64,000 bases of DNA from Guillardia theta CCMP2712 (Eukaryota; Cryptophyceae; Pyrenomonadales; Geminigeraceae): the NCBI RefSeq assembly GCF_000315625.1, contig NW_005434664.1:186001-250000 (forward strand), in the 5' to 3' direction. The translations under genes were made by a program, and so were the position numbers. Numbering within the stretch: the first letter of the stretch is position 1; each line of letters opens with the position of its first letter. This document shows positions 20,302-31,778 of the stretch, one piece after another. Below the pieces are notes generated by a model that saw nothing but the letters and a program-made list of their open reading frames with translations, had not been told where the DNA came from and did no database searches.

Positions 20302-23300
20302 ATGTCGGAAGCGGATGGATCGGAGGGGGCGAGAGAACGAGCGATGGCGGCAGCCAAGAAGATGAAGGAAGAGGTGAGGAGGAAGGAACCTCTGCTGAAC
20401 TCCAAGCCGAGAACAAGCAGGGATGATCCCAACTTCATGCAGTCCTTCTTCAAGGCTTCGAGGCTACACTTCATCGGGACATGGAAAGCTCGCTACCAAG
20501 AGATCCTTGACTCTGTTCCTCCTCCTCCTCCTCTGCCTCCGCCCCTTGCTCATGGAGGTCGGATTATCGCACATGTCGACATGGATTGTTTCTTCTGCTC
20601 TGTTGGAGTCAAGGGAAGGTCAGAGCTCCAGGGCCAGCCAGTCGCAGTCTGTTGGGGTGACGCAACCAGCGAGAACGCTCAGCATGCAGAGATATCATCG
20701 GCGAACTATGTGGCAAGAAAGTTTGGTGTCAGAGCAGGGATGTTCATTGGGAAAGCAAAGGAGCTCTGCCCGCAGCTGATAACAATCCCATACGAGTTTG
20801 ACAAGTACACAAGCACGGCAGAAACCATGTATCGCTGCCTCTTCGCCATCACTCCCCATGTGCAAGGAGTCAGTGTCGATGAGGCATTCGCCGACATCAC
20901 GTCTCTAGTTGCTGGAGAGAACGTTCAAAACCTCAAGGAGGTTGTCATAGCTGTTGCAAACAGGATACGGAAGGAAATCCTGGAGGCGACTGGTTGTCCC
21001 GCCAGTGTTGGCTGTGCAGGTTCGGACATCATCGTCATCATCTCTTCATCTGCTGCGCGTCTTCTTGTTCACCGTTTCAGCACTTGTTGATGTTTCCATG
21101 AGCGATACACTTCTCATTTCACATGTTCAAGACCTGTGTTGCGAAATCCTTACCCTCCCTCGCATACTTTCTGTGTACACTCTTTATTTGCACGCTCTTG
21201 GCCTCGAGAGTGGTTCTTTCTCCCTTCTCGTCATGCTGTTATGTGCAGGAAATCGCTTCTTGGCCAAGATTGCAACCAGTCAAGCCAAGCCTGACGGCTC
21301 GTTCTTCATACCCAAGGAAAACGTGTTGGATTTTCTCGCAGAGCTGCCAGTGAGCAAATTGCCGGGCGTGGGCTACAACACAGTCGACAAGTTGTCCAAG
21401 TGAGCAAGCTAAGTTTCTCTTACCTTTTTCTTGACGCTGGAACCCTGGAACTCGAGCAGGTTGGAGGTTCACTCAGTTCAAGACCTGAGAAACAGACCCA
21501 GAGCATTCCTGCAGGTGACGTACGGTCCTTTTCCTCCTCCAGCGACAAGCATCCCTGAGCATGCGTTCGCTGCGGCTAGCTGTTGTATTTCTACTTGACA
21601 TACTCACCATGACTCAATCGATCGATGGATAGATGATGATGAGCCTCTTGACATGACTTTCTGAACTGCGCGTGAAGGAGCAATTTGGAGAGAAGACTGG
21701 CCGTTTGTTGTTCGAGTTCAGCCGAGGCATTGACAACCGTCCATGGGAGAGCAGGCCGATCAGAAAATCTGTCGGAGCCCAGGTAGAAATTCAATCACTT
21801 AGATCTTGCCATGCTGACGTCTTTGCACTCGAAGATAACTTGGGGGGTTCGATTCAATGAGATGTCGGAAGTCTTCCAATTTATCGAGAAGCTGTCAGCA
21901 GAGGTCGACCTGCTGTGCCCTCGTCCTCCTTGTCACCGCCTCTCCCTCTGTAGGTATCTTCCAGAATGCACAAGGCGAGGGTCAAGGGCAGGACCGTACA
22001 GGTGCGACCGAGCCTGATCCTCTCTCGAGCTCATCCGCATCCACCCAGGTCACTCTCCTGAGGGCTGTCAAGAATGCTCCGGACAACGCGAGGAAAGGAC
22101 ATCTTGGGCACGGGATATGCGAGCATTTAACTAGGAGCGTAACGCTCTCTCAGTTCACCGATGATGCGAAGTCCATCGAGAAACACGTTAACGGCTGTGT
22201 TGCTCCTGCTCCAACTCTGAGGCCCCGCAGGTCTGTGCGATAGTCAACGATCTCCGCGTCCCCGCATCTGAAATCCGTGGGCTCGGAGTCCAGATGACCA
22301 AGTTGGACTCGCAGGCCTCCAGCAAAGAAGCTACCGCGAGCAGGCGGTAATGACGCATGCCTGTTCGAAGCACACCTTGACCCTCCCCCTCCTCTCCCAG
22401 GGTCACCCTCCCGGCTCCCCCTCGACGCGAGTTTGATGCATCTAAGGCACCAAACTGGCTGAAGGCCTTCACAAACGTGAGAAAGCTGCTGTAGCTTCTT
22501 GCACTGACTCGACATGGTCAAGGTCACAAGTCCTTCCAAACAGACAGATAAATCAAAGACTTCCAATCCGCAATCTGCATCCCCGGGAAGAGCAGCAGCA
22601 AGTCCCGACACACCCGAGGCATCGAGCCCAGCTGCAGTCGAGAAGAATACGAGCAAGAGGAGCTTTGCGGACGTGAACGAGATGTACGCGAGTTGGTACT
22701 CGATGCACGGAAGCCCCAAGTCGAGCTCATCATCCCCCAACAAGATCTTGAACGCCATGGAACACAAGGCGCGGTCCCATCGACCCACGTCGGATGACCT
22801 GCGCTCGCAGCGACGATTCTCCCCACGGGACTCGGATGGCATGCGGCAGGAGCAGGAGCTGGATGATGCGCCTGGGCAGAGGCAGGGGCACCTCCGGTGC
22901 GAGGAGGAGCACGCGACTGAGAAGGGAGCAGATTGGAAGCGAGAGAGCGATGCTCCCTTGGACCGACTTCTCGCCGCCGGTTTCAGCGACATTGAGCTCG
23001 CTTACCACAAACTGATTTCTGAGAAGCTCGCAGGACGCAACACTGCTGCAAGGTCAGAGCATGTCCAGTCCTTCTTGGCAGATGCGAGAAACAAGCTGGC
23101 GGAGATGGGGGAGGAAGTGCAGGGTCGTGGATGTGAAAGAGAGAAGCTTCTGTTCATAGACCGAGCTTTTGGTTTGCTCCTGCAGATGTCTGGCTGTCAT
23201 CTTGGGGACGGAGATCAATGGCGGGAGAAGGAGGAGGAGGAGGAGGAGATGACTGAAGGGGAAGGGATGATGAAGAGCTTGATGCAAGGATGGTCGCTGT

Positions 23301-23365
23301 GCGTTGAAGAGGTCCTGAGGACCTTTGATGAGGAGCCTGCGGCCAAGAGAGGCAAAGAGAACTGA
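20302..23365 (+). CDS. REV1: DNA repair protein REV1, Y-family deoxycytidyl transferase (770 aa)
   Basis: Ten exons in phase: 20302-21019, 21249-21399, 21467-21515, 21678-21782, 21835-21903, 21954-22001, 22049-22186, 22231-22346, 22401-22476, 22523-23365 (2313 nt). The REV1-specific N-digit is present (SRLH, residues 53-56; its Arg pairs with incoming dCTP and Leu displaces template G in yeast REV1). Palm motifs HVDMD (D93, D95) and SVDEAF (D193, E194) supply the metal ligands. GVRAGMFIGKAKELCP, KPDGSFF, LPGVGYNTVDKL, FSRGIDNRP, GHGICEHLTRSVTL and IRGLGVQM follow through fingers, thumb and little finger. The C-terminal 280 residues are Ser/Pro-rich, then helical with an EEEEEEE run, perhaps the partner-binding domain. 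No BRCT domain precedes the N-digit. Role: insertion of C opposite lesions and scaffolding of translesion polymerases in the nucleus. Confidence 0.92.
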
Positions 23366-23503
23366 TATTGCTGTCCTTGTATTCTTATCTTATCTCGTCT
23401 GGACAGCCCAGCATCGAATATATCGACTGGGCTGGCAGGACTCTGCTTTCAAATGTTAATTTACAAATATGCACCTGCTGCCATGTCCTCCTCCCAAAGG
23501 CCC

Positions 23504-24445
23504 TCAGTCCAGCACAATCACTTCCACTCCGTTACTGCTGATCGAGCTAGCGGCCATATCCGTGTTGCCATGCCTCCTCGCAGCCTCCACCAGGATCTCT
23601 GGAATGGCTCCTCCTCGCTCCGGCAGCGCAGTGACGCTGTCATTGCTCTGTTTGAACAGGTTGTCTATGATGTCCAACGCCATTGTCAAGGTTTCCTCCG
23701 ACACGTAGGAGCGGAACAACTCTTCGTCCGACTGCGTTGCCGTGCCCTCCCAGCTCGAGAAGATGGTTGCAAGCTGCTCTGCCACGTCCTCGAAGTAGGG
23801 CAGCCAGTGGTAGGGATACCACTTCATACACTTGCGCTCGAGCTCAAGGAACTGCCTGACGGCTTTCTTGAACAAGAAGATGTCACTGCTCTCGTTGAAG
23901 CGCCCCTTGCAGTGCTCCTCACAGCATTCTACCTTCTTGGCGCAGCAGACCCGGAAGAATCTAGTCCTTCCGAGCTCTTTCAGCAGGTGCGAGCTCTCGA
24001 ACGCGCAGTCCTGCATGACTTCCCTCTCCAGGATGTTCCCGCTGATGCACTTGCAGCACCTCTCCTTCTCTCTCTTCTTCGCCTCCTCCTCGTTGGTCTG
24101 AATGGCCATCTCGCGAGCAGCATCGACATCTCTGCTGTCTTGCTCCTCCTCCGCGCCAGCCTCGCCCTCCCTCCGATCCGCCTGCGACAACAACCCCACA
24201 ATCTCCACAAGCACTTCGTCGAAAGCCTCTTCTTCTGATTTCCCTTGTCGTATCAGCCGGTTGTAGTTTTGCTCACCTTGCTCGCAGAGCATCGCAAAGC
24301 TCTCATGCTTCTCAAAGCTGCTCTTCATCAACCTATTTCGAAGTCTCGCAGCAATCGACATGATATCGTTGAGGTCCTGATCCTCTCCCGAATCTGCCAA
24401 GGAGCCAATCAAACAGCAGGACAAGGATAGGTCAAAGGAAAGCAT
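23504..24445 (-). CDS. Hypothetical Cys-rich intracellular protein (up to 313 aa)
   Basis: One long frame. The ORF start at 24445 (MLSFDLSLSCC) may be intronic, because CTCCTTGGCAG/ATTCGGG just downstream is a good acceptor; an internal start at MSIAARLRNRLM is another option. The protein is helical and charged, with an acidic Glu-rich region (about 75-125), then a Cys-rich middle (RCCKC, VCCAKKVECCEEHC) that could bind metal, and aromatic WYPYHWLPYF. It ends VEVIVLD. No family is recognised. It is convergent with REV1 (138 bp apart). An upstream exon beyond 24445 is likely but was not found. Confidence 0.55.
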   Translation of the reverse strand: MLSFDLSLSCCLIGSLADSGEDQDLNDIMSIAARLRNRLMKSSFEKHESFAMLCEQGEQNYNRLIRQGKSEEEAFDEVLVEIVGLLSQADRREGEAGAEEEQDSRDVDAAREMAIQTNEEEAKKREKERCCKCISGNILEREVMQDCAFESSHLLKELGRTRFFRVCCAKKVECCEEHCKGRFNESSDIFLFKKAVRQFLELERKCMKWYPYHWLPYFEDVAEQLATIFSSWEGTATQSDEELFRSYVSEETLTMALDIIDNLFKQSNDSVTALPERGGAIPEILVEAARRHGNTDMAASSISSNGVEVIVLD

Positions 24446-24712
24446 GGAAAGGATCCCTCAATTCTAGAGACAAGATCTTGGTTTAGCAACTTGTTTCGCT
24501 ATCAATCTGTTCAAACAATATCTAATGTAAAGCCAACCTTCCTCTTGATCATTCTCTCAACATAGCTATATTCTCGTTAACTTTACTTCTGCTTCCACCA
24601 ACATGTCCTTGCCCACCTTCTCTGTCTCCACCACCATCTCCACCATCTCCTCCATCTATTATATCTACAACTCCTCGCATCTTCTTCTTTCTCTTCCTCC
24701 TGCTCCTCCTGA

Positions 24713-24758
<46 letters not shown>

Positions 24759-25225
24759 CCCCCTCTCCCCTCTCCTCCTGTTTCCCCTCTCCGCTTCACC
24801 TTCGTCCGCCATGTCTGGTCTTGCGCTCCTCACCTCACCACCCCACCCCGTTCGCCTTCTGCTCCCCCCACCAAAGAATTATACTACCCCACCCCAAAAT
24901 ATGAGACCGAAATTGAGTATTTATGAGGGGTTATAGTGGACATCGACCCACCCAGTCTAGTTCTAAGCTTCTCGCCTTTTGATACAAAACTAGCTCGACT
25001 TGACTAAATTTTATCCACGAACACTGAAATTCTGTAAATTATCAAGATAATATGCTCTAGATATTTCAAAAATTGAGGGGCCCCGAAACAGAGTGTTTAC
25101 AGAAAATAAGAAATTCATGGGTGGTACCCATACCCCCACATCGAATGTTTAAAAGGGGGGTAGATGCACATGTGGCAATATACCGGGTCCTTTATGGAAC
25201 ATTGAAGGGGTAGGTAAACATCTCT
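24446..25225. repeat. Intergenic: (CTCCTG)n array and G-rich GGGGTAGTACC-type element 2
   Basis: 24708-24765 is a CTCCTG hexamer array. 24830-25210 carries ACTACCCCACCCC and GGGGGGTAG motifs shared with the elements near 7.4, 29.3 and 39.3 kb, and ends within 20 bases of the next gene's ATG. No gene is supported. Confidence 0.5.
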
Positions 25226-26147
25226 ATGCAAGTAGAGGATCGGCTGCAAGGAAGGGGAGAAGGAGTAGCAGCATCAGAAACAGCTGGAGTAGTAGCTGGA
25301 GTAGTAGCTGGAGTAGTAGCTGGAGTAGTAGCTGGGAAGCCAGAGGAATCCGTGCCGGTCCCGTCCCAACAGCCAACGACTGGATCAGGAGCACCCTTAT
25401 CGACTGGATCATCTGGATCCAAAGCACTTACAGGTCCAGCTGGCTCGACGAGTGCATCAGCAGTGACAAGCTCAACCAAAGAAGGTCAGTCTACTCCTGG
25501 CTCTCAATCAGCCTTTGTGCCAGCACTCTCTTCGCAGCCTACAACAGCCTTCAAAACTTCATCCCCCCCCTTGCCAGTGAAAGAGACAGCTCCACTCTAT
25601 CGCTCACCCACTTGCTCCTCAGCCCCTGGGAAGTCTGCCTCTTTCTCATCCCCCGTACCTCAAGGTGGCGCGGAACAGAACCGAAGCCTATCAGCTTTCG
25701 CCACCTCTGTGAAACTTGCAGCTGCAGCAAGCAGCAGCAGTTCCAGTGCCGATCTGCCGCAGCCAAGCCCCGAGAAGAAGCTCAAGACTGAGCCCCCCAC
25801 GACACCGACAAGCAAGGCAGCACAGGAGGGTGAGAACAAGCCGTCGGCATCTCCACAATCCACAGCAGGAGCAGAAATAAGTGGGAAGAGATCGCCTGTT
25901 TGCCTCGGGTGACACGTTTGTACAGTTGACACCGTGGAGACTCTGGAGCAGATCCAGAAGATCATCGAGAGAAACTCAGAACAACTCCGCAAGGTGGGGG
26001 CCAACTTCTCAAGGGCGGAACCGGAGAGGAACGAAACTATCATTCAGGTACGCGCCCTCTCAACATGGGAATGTCAATGACATGTACGCACAGAATATCT
26101 ACAAGAGTCTGCAGGAAGTGGTGACGGAGGTCGAGAAGTTGTCCTAG
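25226..26147 (+). CDS. Ser/Pro/Thr-rich protein with a C-terminal coiled coil (276 aa)
   Basis: Three exons in phase (25226-25880, 25926-26047, 26094-26147; 831 nt). The head contains a GVVAGVVAGVVAGVVAG run made by a 12-bp GTAGTAGCTGGA repeat (25286-25338). A low-complexity Ser/Pro/Thr middle follows with KKLKTEPP, a possible nuclear signal. The last 50 or so residues (VETLEQIQKIIERNSEQL; IYKSLQEVVTEVEKL) form a good amphipathic coiled coil. This layout (disordered head, short coiled-coil tail) is seen in nucleoporin-like and Mediator-like proteins, but no family is recognised. The start could be further upstream, since the repeat element abuts it. Confidence 0.6.
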
Positions 26148-26180
26148 AGCCTCTCTCTGTCAGCCTGCAACTGTTGGAGG

Positions 26181-27633
26181 ATGAAGGACCTGAAGTGTTT
26201 GGCTCTCCTGCTTCTGGCTAGCGTCCTCGTCCAGAGTTCCATCCTGAAAGACGATGCCTGCCCGTAAGTCCGCCAATGTAGCAGTTGCCGTTGCTCACAA
26301 TGTCTTGATGGGCAGATCGAGAGAAGACAGGCCTGACTCTTTGACTCATGTAAACAAATTCCTTTCTATCCTTCAAGTTCATGAACATCAAGATCCAAGT
26401 AGTGACTACTGTCTGGCGTGCAGGCGGCCCGCACGCTTCTCAAGAACAACCAAATGGAACAAGCCAAGGCATGCCTTGAGAAAGCCTTTTCCAAGAATCC
26501 CAGGTTTCCTTTCGTACTCAAGAGGCATTCTGATCGAGATCGTGAACCAGATATGTACCTGCCATGCAAGAACTTGGCACGCTTTGCAGTAGACTGAGGC
26601 AGTATGAAATGGCGGTGATTGTCGAAGGTGGTTCTCCTGTTCATGAACTCGTTGGCAGGTAAAATATTTCTCCATGGCCCTCAAGGAGGAAGTAAGAGAT
26701 AGATCAGTCCATGTCATGACCTTGCATTAAATGTTCCCGAGCAGGTGACGACAGGGGTTCTGAACAATCTGGCAATCGTTTATCAAGAGATGGGCTCACA
26801 TACGGAAGCTGTTCAAATGTATCAACTCCCCTCTTGACGGCGTTGGCCGTTTGCTCACGTTCTCTCAGGTACAAACGAGCCTTGAAGCTTGATCAGGATG
26901 ATGCGACTGCGCATTACAACCTCGGTAGGGCTCGATGATCCCATCGGCTTCAGCTTCTTCTGATGAGTTCCTGGGCCACAGGAACTGCGTTGGAGAAGGC
27001 TGGTTCTTACAAGGAGGCGGTGAAATCCTATAGAGAAGTGATGTGAGGCTGTCCTATGGCTGCCAGGTGACAGAAAGACTGCAGGCGATTGAGTTGGAGC
27101 CCGAGGAAGCAAAGTACTACAACAACATGGGAGGGAGGTAGGAGACTCGCTGCCGTGCCCACTTGCCCCAGTTGAGACCTGTCTTGAAAGCCTTGCCGCC
27201 ATGAACAAGACTGAGACGGCGGAGAGAAGTTACAAGTGGGCCATAAAGCTAAGCCCCCGCTTCATTGATGCATATTACAACATCGGGAACTTGCTCCTGG
27301 CCACTGGTGAGCCCGGCGACTTCTCACAAGGAAGTGGTGATATAACATGCGGGTACAGGGAAAATCGAAAACGCCATCGAGAGGTTGGAGCAGGCGCTGA
27401 AGCTCGACCCCTCGCACGCTAAGGTGCGCTGACAGCGCTAAGCAGCCGCAAACCTCATGGGCGACGCAGGCGCAGAAGAAGCTGAAAGAGGCGCAGAAGG
27501 CCCTCGAAGAGAAGGTGAAGAGGGTCCCACCCAAAGAAGTCGGTCATGTCCTGCCCAGGTCGAGGCGTTCAAAATGCAGGTGGATGATGCAATCGAGAAG
27601 GCACAGAAGATGATGTCTCGAGGGGAGTTGTGA
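26181..27633 (+). CDS. TPR-repeat protein with signal peptide (about 277 aa)
   Basis: About a dozen small exons join in phase. Exon 1 (26181 to about 26261) encodes MKDLKCLALLLLASVLVQSS, a signal peptide. Then come about five tetratricopeptide repeats: LLKNNQMEQAKACLEKAFSK; LGTLCSRLRQYEMAVKYFS; NLAIVYQEMGSHTEAVQMYK; YNLGTALEKAGSYKEAVKSY; NMGGSLAAMNKTETAERSYK; IGNLLLATGKIENAIERLEQ. A helical tail ends QKMMSRGEL at 27631-27633. Introns are about 45-80 nt, some in the middle of repeats. Role: scaffold in the secretory route, plastid or periplastid space; partners unknown. It starts only 34 bp after the previous stop, so promoter space is tiny or shared. Confidence 0.72.
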
Positions 27634-27719
27634 CCGACTTGGATTCCGCTAGAATGTCAACTTTATTTACGTGCATGTAGACAACCAAAATATATCATCT
27701 CCTCGAGTTAATCACTACT

Positions 27720-29267
27720 TCAAACATATTCGCGAGCCTGACTTGGTGCCGACGAAGAGGATCCAAGAGAATCGTGGGCAGAAACGATCATGAAGGAGAA
27801 CACACACTTGCTGATGATGTCCATGATGGTGTAGGCAACCACCTGACAGAAACGATCACTGCCCATCCGTTAACAGTCATGAAATTTTACCTCGAAGGAG
27901 ACGGAGAAGGAAGCAAATCCCTCGGAGAAGAGCCAGACAACAGGGTAGAAGGACCACATGATGATGGTGAGCCAAGCGATCTTGCCGTAGAGGTCGATCA
28001 TGTCAGGCTCCTTGCGGGTGATGACAGTCTCGCGGAAGGTCCTGGCGAGAGAATAGACAACAGGGAGGAACATGGCCTTGGAGAAGTAAGTACAAGGCCG
28101 TCAATCAGATCTGCATGCGCTCACCATTCCGAAGAGGAACCAGAACCACTTGACGGTGGTGACAACAGAGACAGCACCCATGTAGCCCGCAACGATCATG
28201 AGCACTGAAGGTAAGTCAGCCACCCACACTAGATCTCATACACAGGGCTTACTGTCAGCTCCAATCACGGCAGCGATGGTAACGAAGTCCTGACCAGCGA
28301 CAAGGCCGAGGTCAAGGATAAGGAGAGGAGTAGTGATGAGCCAGTCGACATAACGAGCATAGAAGAACTGTCTGCATCCAGCAATAGCGGTCCATCCCTG
28401 TCCCGAGAGCATAGCAAAGTAGGAGAAGGTGGCGACACCGCAGATGAACGTGTTGCAGAAGTAGAACTTGCGTCGTTCGGCATCAGCACTAGCAGCCTTA
28501 GCAACCATCACCACGGTGGAGACAGCAAGGGCAAGGAAGCCGAGGGTAAGAGCTCCGACACCAGTGGATCCAACCTCCTCGATGGTTGTGCATGCTGTGG
28601 GCGCAAGTGCCTGTAACTACGTCAGATGCACAACCGATCAACAGTGAAGCATGTCAAAACAAAAGGAGGTGGTAAAAGAGCTGCAGAAATTGCTATCACA
28701 TATCTAACATCATCCTCTAATAATCTTGAATTCATGTTACATAAGACAAGAGATGACGTGTAGCAATCTGCCTTGTCCTTGTTGAATTACAGAAATCAAC
28801 TACAACCCGAGCTCCAGCGAAGAATGAACAGATCTGAATATTTTCAAGAAAAATTTCTCGATGGTAATTGTCTAATATCTTTGGGTCGTGTGATCGAACA
28901 TCCCCAGCGCATCAGCTTCATATTACTCTCGGAAGGTGAAAGCTTTCTACCTCGGAACTTCACTAACAAACATGGAGTTCCACCATATTGATAATTTACA
29001 GCCATGAGATGAATGACTTTAGTGAGCTAGATGAGTTCGTGAATAATGTGAGAGACTACTACTGTGCAACATGGCCCAACAACAAGCGAGAAGGCACCCT
29101 CCCAGCAGCCTCCATTATCGCTCTTTGCATTTCAAACCTTACTAGACACAAAGGAGAAACAAGAGGACCGATAAAACTCAATTTCATAAGAGGAAGAAAC
29201 CAAAGCTTTCTGCATTTCTCTTCACCTTAGCAGCGGCGGAGGCGCCGGCGAGCATAGCGAACGGCAT
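27720..29267 (-). CDS. Type I (microbial) rhodopsin, probable outward proton pump (262 aa)
   Basis: Five exons in phase: 29267-29226, 28610-28253, 28204-28125, 28076-27891, 27842-27720 (789 nt). Seven TMs are clear. TM3 reads RYVDWLITTPLLILDLGL, keeping the bacteriorhodopsin D85, T89 and D96 positions (DTD). TM6-7 reads YPVVWLFSEGF...FEVVAYTIMDIISK, with Glu at the E194 and E204 sites, Asp at D212 and the Schiff-base Lys at K216. This full set is that of a light-driven H+ pump; cryptophyte bacteriorhodopsin-like cation channels share the DTD set, so channel activity cannot be excluded by sequence alone. The start exon is tiny (14 codons) and intron 1 is 615 nt, far longer than the others (about 48 nt). 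It is convergent with the TPR gene, 86 bp apart. Confidence 0.9.
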
Positions 29268-30128
29268 GGCTGATGGCGCGCGACCTTTCGTCGCTTCACT
29301 CAACCACCCAAGAGCTATTTCCGCTACCCCCACCCCTCCGGATACACCCCAACCCCCTCCCGCTTCTATTTTAATACCGGTGGGTGATCCCAAGTGTCTC
29401 GTACTACCCTTTTATTTATCTGAACTTGAGGGGGTAGTGAAGAAGAATAGGGGGTAGTAAGTGGGTGGCAGAGCACAACGATAGGTAGGGTACTTTGTTT
29501 TTTTTTGAGCACATTGCCACGGTACGGTACTCGAATTTGGGATTCAAAGGGGTACTTTTTAGTAGGATATCATGGGTGTATATCAGAATTTTCAAGGAGG
29601 GTGGGGTACTGATTCTGGTACAAAGAGCTATTAGTAAAACTTAAGTTTCTTCCACCCTTCGAAATTATCCTTTCCAATTCGAAATAGTTTTCTCAAATTT
29701 CAACCATCGTCCGACAATGACGCTTAGAGCAATTTTAAAAATGAGTAGTGATCAAATTTGTACCAAACTTGAAGATATTGGTACCAGAGGGGTTTTGCTC
29801 AACAAGAATTTCTAAGAAATTATAAGAATTCAAAAAAATACTAATAAATTCCAAACGAGGCGGGCTTGACAATAAACCTCACATAATTAACACTCAAAAA
29901 TAATGTTTAAACCCCGATATTCCATATTTTCTCCATATGCCGGCCTAATCGTTGGCATTTCTTTACTGCAAATTCTTGAGAGCCTGGTGACAGGAGGCTG
30001 AGCTTGTGCGACCATGGGGAGGACGGCGATCGTGACGACGACGATCTACGTGAGACAGAGGAGGAGGAGAGGAGGAGAAGATATGTGAATATGGAGGAAG
30101 AAAAGAAGGAGGTGGAAGGAGGAGGAGG
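29268..30128. repeat. Intergenic: G-rich GGGGTAGTACC-type element 3 and AT-rich DNA
   Basis: 29320-29640 holds ACCCCCACCCC, GAGGGGGTAGTG and GGGTAGGGTAC motifs as in the related elements, starting about 55 bp upstream of the rhodopsin ATG. 29640-29960 is AT-rich with no gene. 30040-30130 is GGAGGA-rich. A short ATG frame at 30129 (MRKVREKRKRED, then an acidic DESDESDE) might be the first exon of the next gene, but I could not join it. Confidence 0.45.
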
Positions 30129-30463
30129 ATGAGAAAGGTGCGGGAGAAGAGGAAGCGGGAGGACAGCAGAAGGGCTGCATCAAATCTGCTTGCAGCCCTT
30201 GAAGCAGATGAGAGTGACGAGAGTGATGAGACGATCGGATAGTGAGTTGTCTCACAACGTCGTGTGAATATGCTGCGAGGACAACTCATGTTAGATTTCA
30301 TACAATCTTGGGTCCCATGACTCAACGAGGGAGGGACGTTCAACTTGAAAGCGGAGGTCAAGGCAGGGCGACGTATGAAATTAGCATGGAGAAGGAGCAT
30401 ATGGACCTGCTTGAAACACTGTTTAGAGAGAAATTATAGAGACATTTGAGCATAACAAGGCAG

Positions 30464-31696
30464 TCAGAGGGAACAAGTCGACCTGACGGTTGGGTTATAA
30501 CTCTTGTGAACGAACGGATGTTGGCACCAGGTACCCAAGGCCATCCATGCGTACATGAAGAACGCGAAGGAGAATGGACACAGCGATGCTATCTTCATAG
30601 TGCGTGTATGCCATGCCTGTTTCTCCAGCTGACTGGTCGCTGTGAAAGGTTGCTGGGGATAAGAAGACTCCGCCAGAGGCAAAGCAGTTTTGTGACGCGT
30701 GCGCGGAGGAATTTAAAATGAAATGTCAATATCTCACTGTTGACGATCAGATCAACTGGGTGAGAACACTCCTGCTGCTTGTGATGAAGATATTGTTGTC
30801 TGATGTGTGTTGGTGGAAGTTGCAAGACTTCCCAGAGCTTGCAAGCGCTATCCCATGGAACAGCATTCAGCGCAGGAATATAGCAATCCTCTTAGCTTAT
30901 CAGATCGGTTGTGAAATCATCATCACAATAGGCACGTTCGGCATCATCTCTTGTCCAACCAGCTGTGATGATGAGTGCAGATGACGACAACTACTTCGTT
31001 GAGGGACAAGACTTTATCGGCGAGCACATCCGGCACATCAAAGATCAGATTCCCCACACCTCCTTGGTTTCCAATACAGGATGGTGAGTGCGGTTATGAG
31101 GAGGAAATTGTTTGCTCGCGTTGACTTCAGCGTTGGCAGGTTGAATGTCTGTGAATACCTCGAAGACAAGAGGAAGTTTGAGTTCTATCCTCGAGGATAT
31201 CCCATGAATCAGAGGTGCCCGCACCAGGCCCTTGCATCGTTTTCCTGACTTGCTCCAAGATGGAGAAGTCCCAAACCGATCCACCGTGCAGTCCAGCAGA
31301 ACAGAAAGGTTGGTTTCCTGCCTTGTTGCCGAGAGGAACCGAGCGAGGCAGGGCCGGTCGTGAGAGGGGTGCAGGTGGTGGTCAACGCGGGGCTGTGGCT
31401 GGATGATCCAGATGTGGATGCGATCACAAGGTTGTGCAATGACATCTCAGCTGAGAGGTATCTGCGAGAAGACAGCTTCTCCTTATCGAGGAAGACTTGG
31501 TGTCCGTTCAACTCTCAGAACACCGCCATCTCGCGCGAGGTGATGCCAGGGGCACGTCGCTCACTTGTCTCGTGTTCTGCTGCAAATCATTGCCATGTCA
31601 TGTATTGATGTTTCTGGGCCTCTTTGGTTCTCCTTCATAACCATCTCTTTGGAAGCATTTCTTTCATCTACATCATCTTGTGCCCAAACTCGAGAG

Positions 31697-31778
<82 letters not shown>

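Noticed and set aside
22150-22992. 280-codon minus frame
   Set aside because: Antisense to REV1 exons 8-10, which are fixed by phase and motifs.
23453-24238. 261-codon plus frame
   Set aside because: Shadow of the Cys-rich minus gene, which has the more natural protein.
28773-29230. Two short plus ORFs
   Set aside because: They fall in the long first intron of the rhodopsin gene on the other strand and lack family or splice support.
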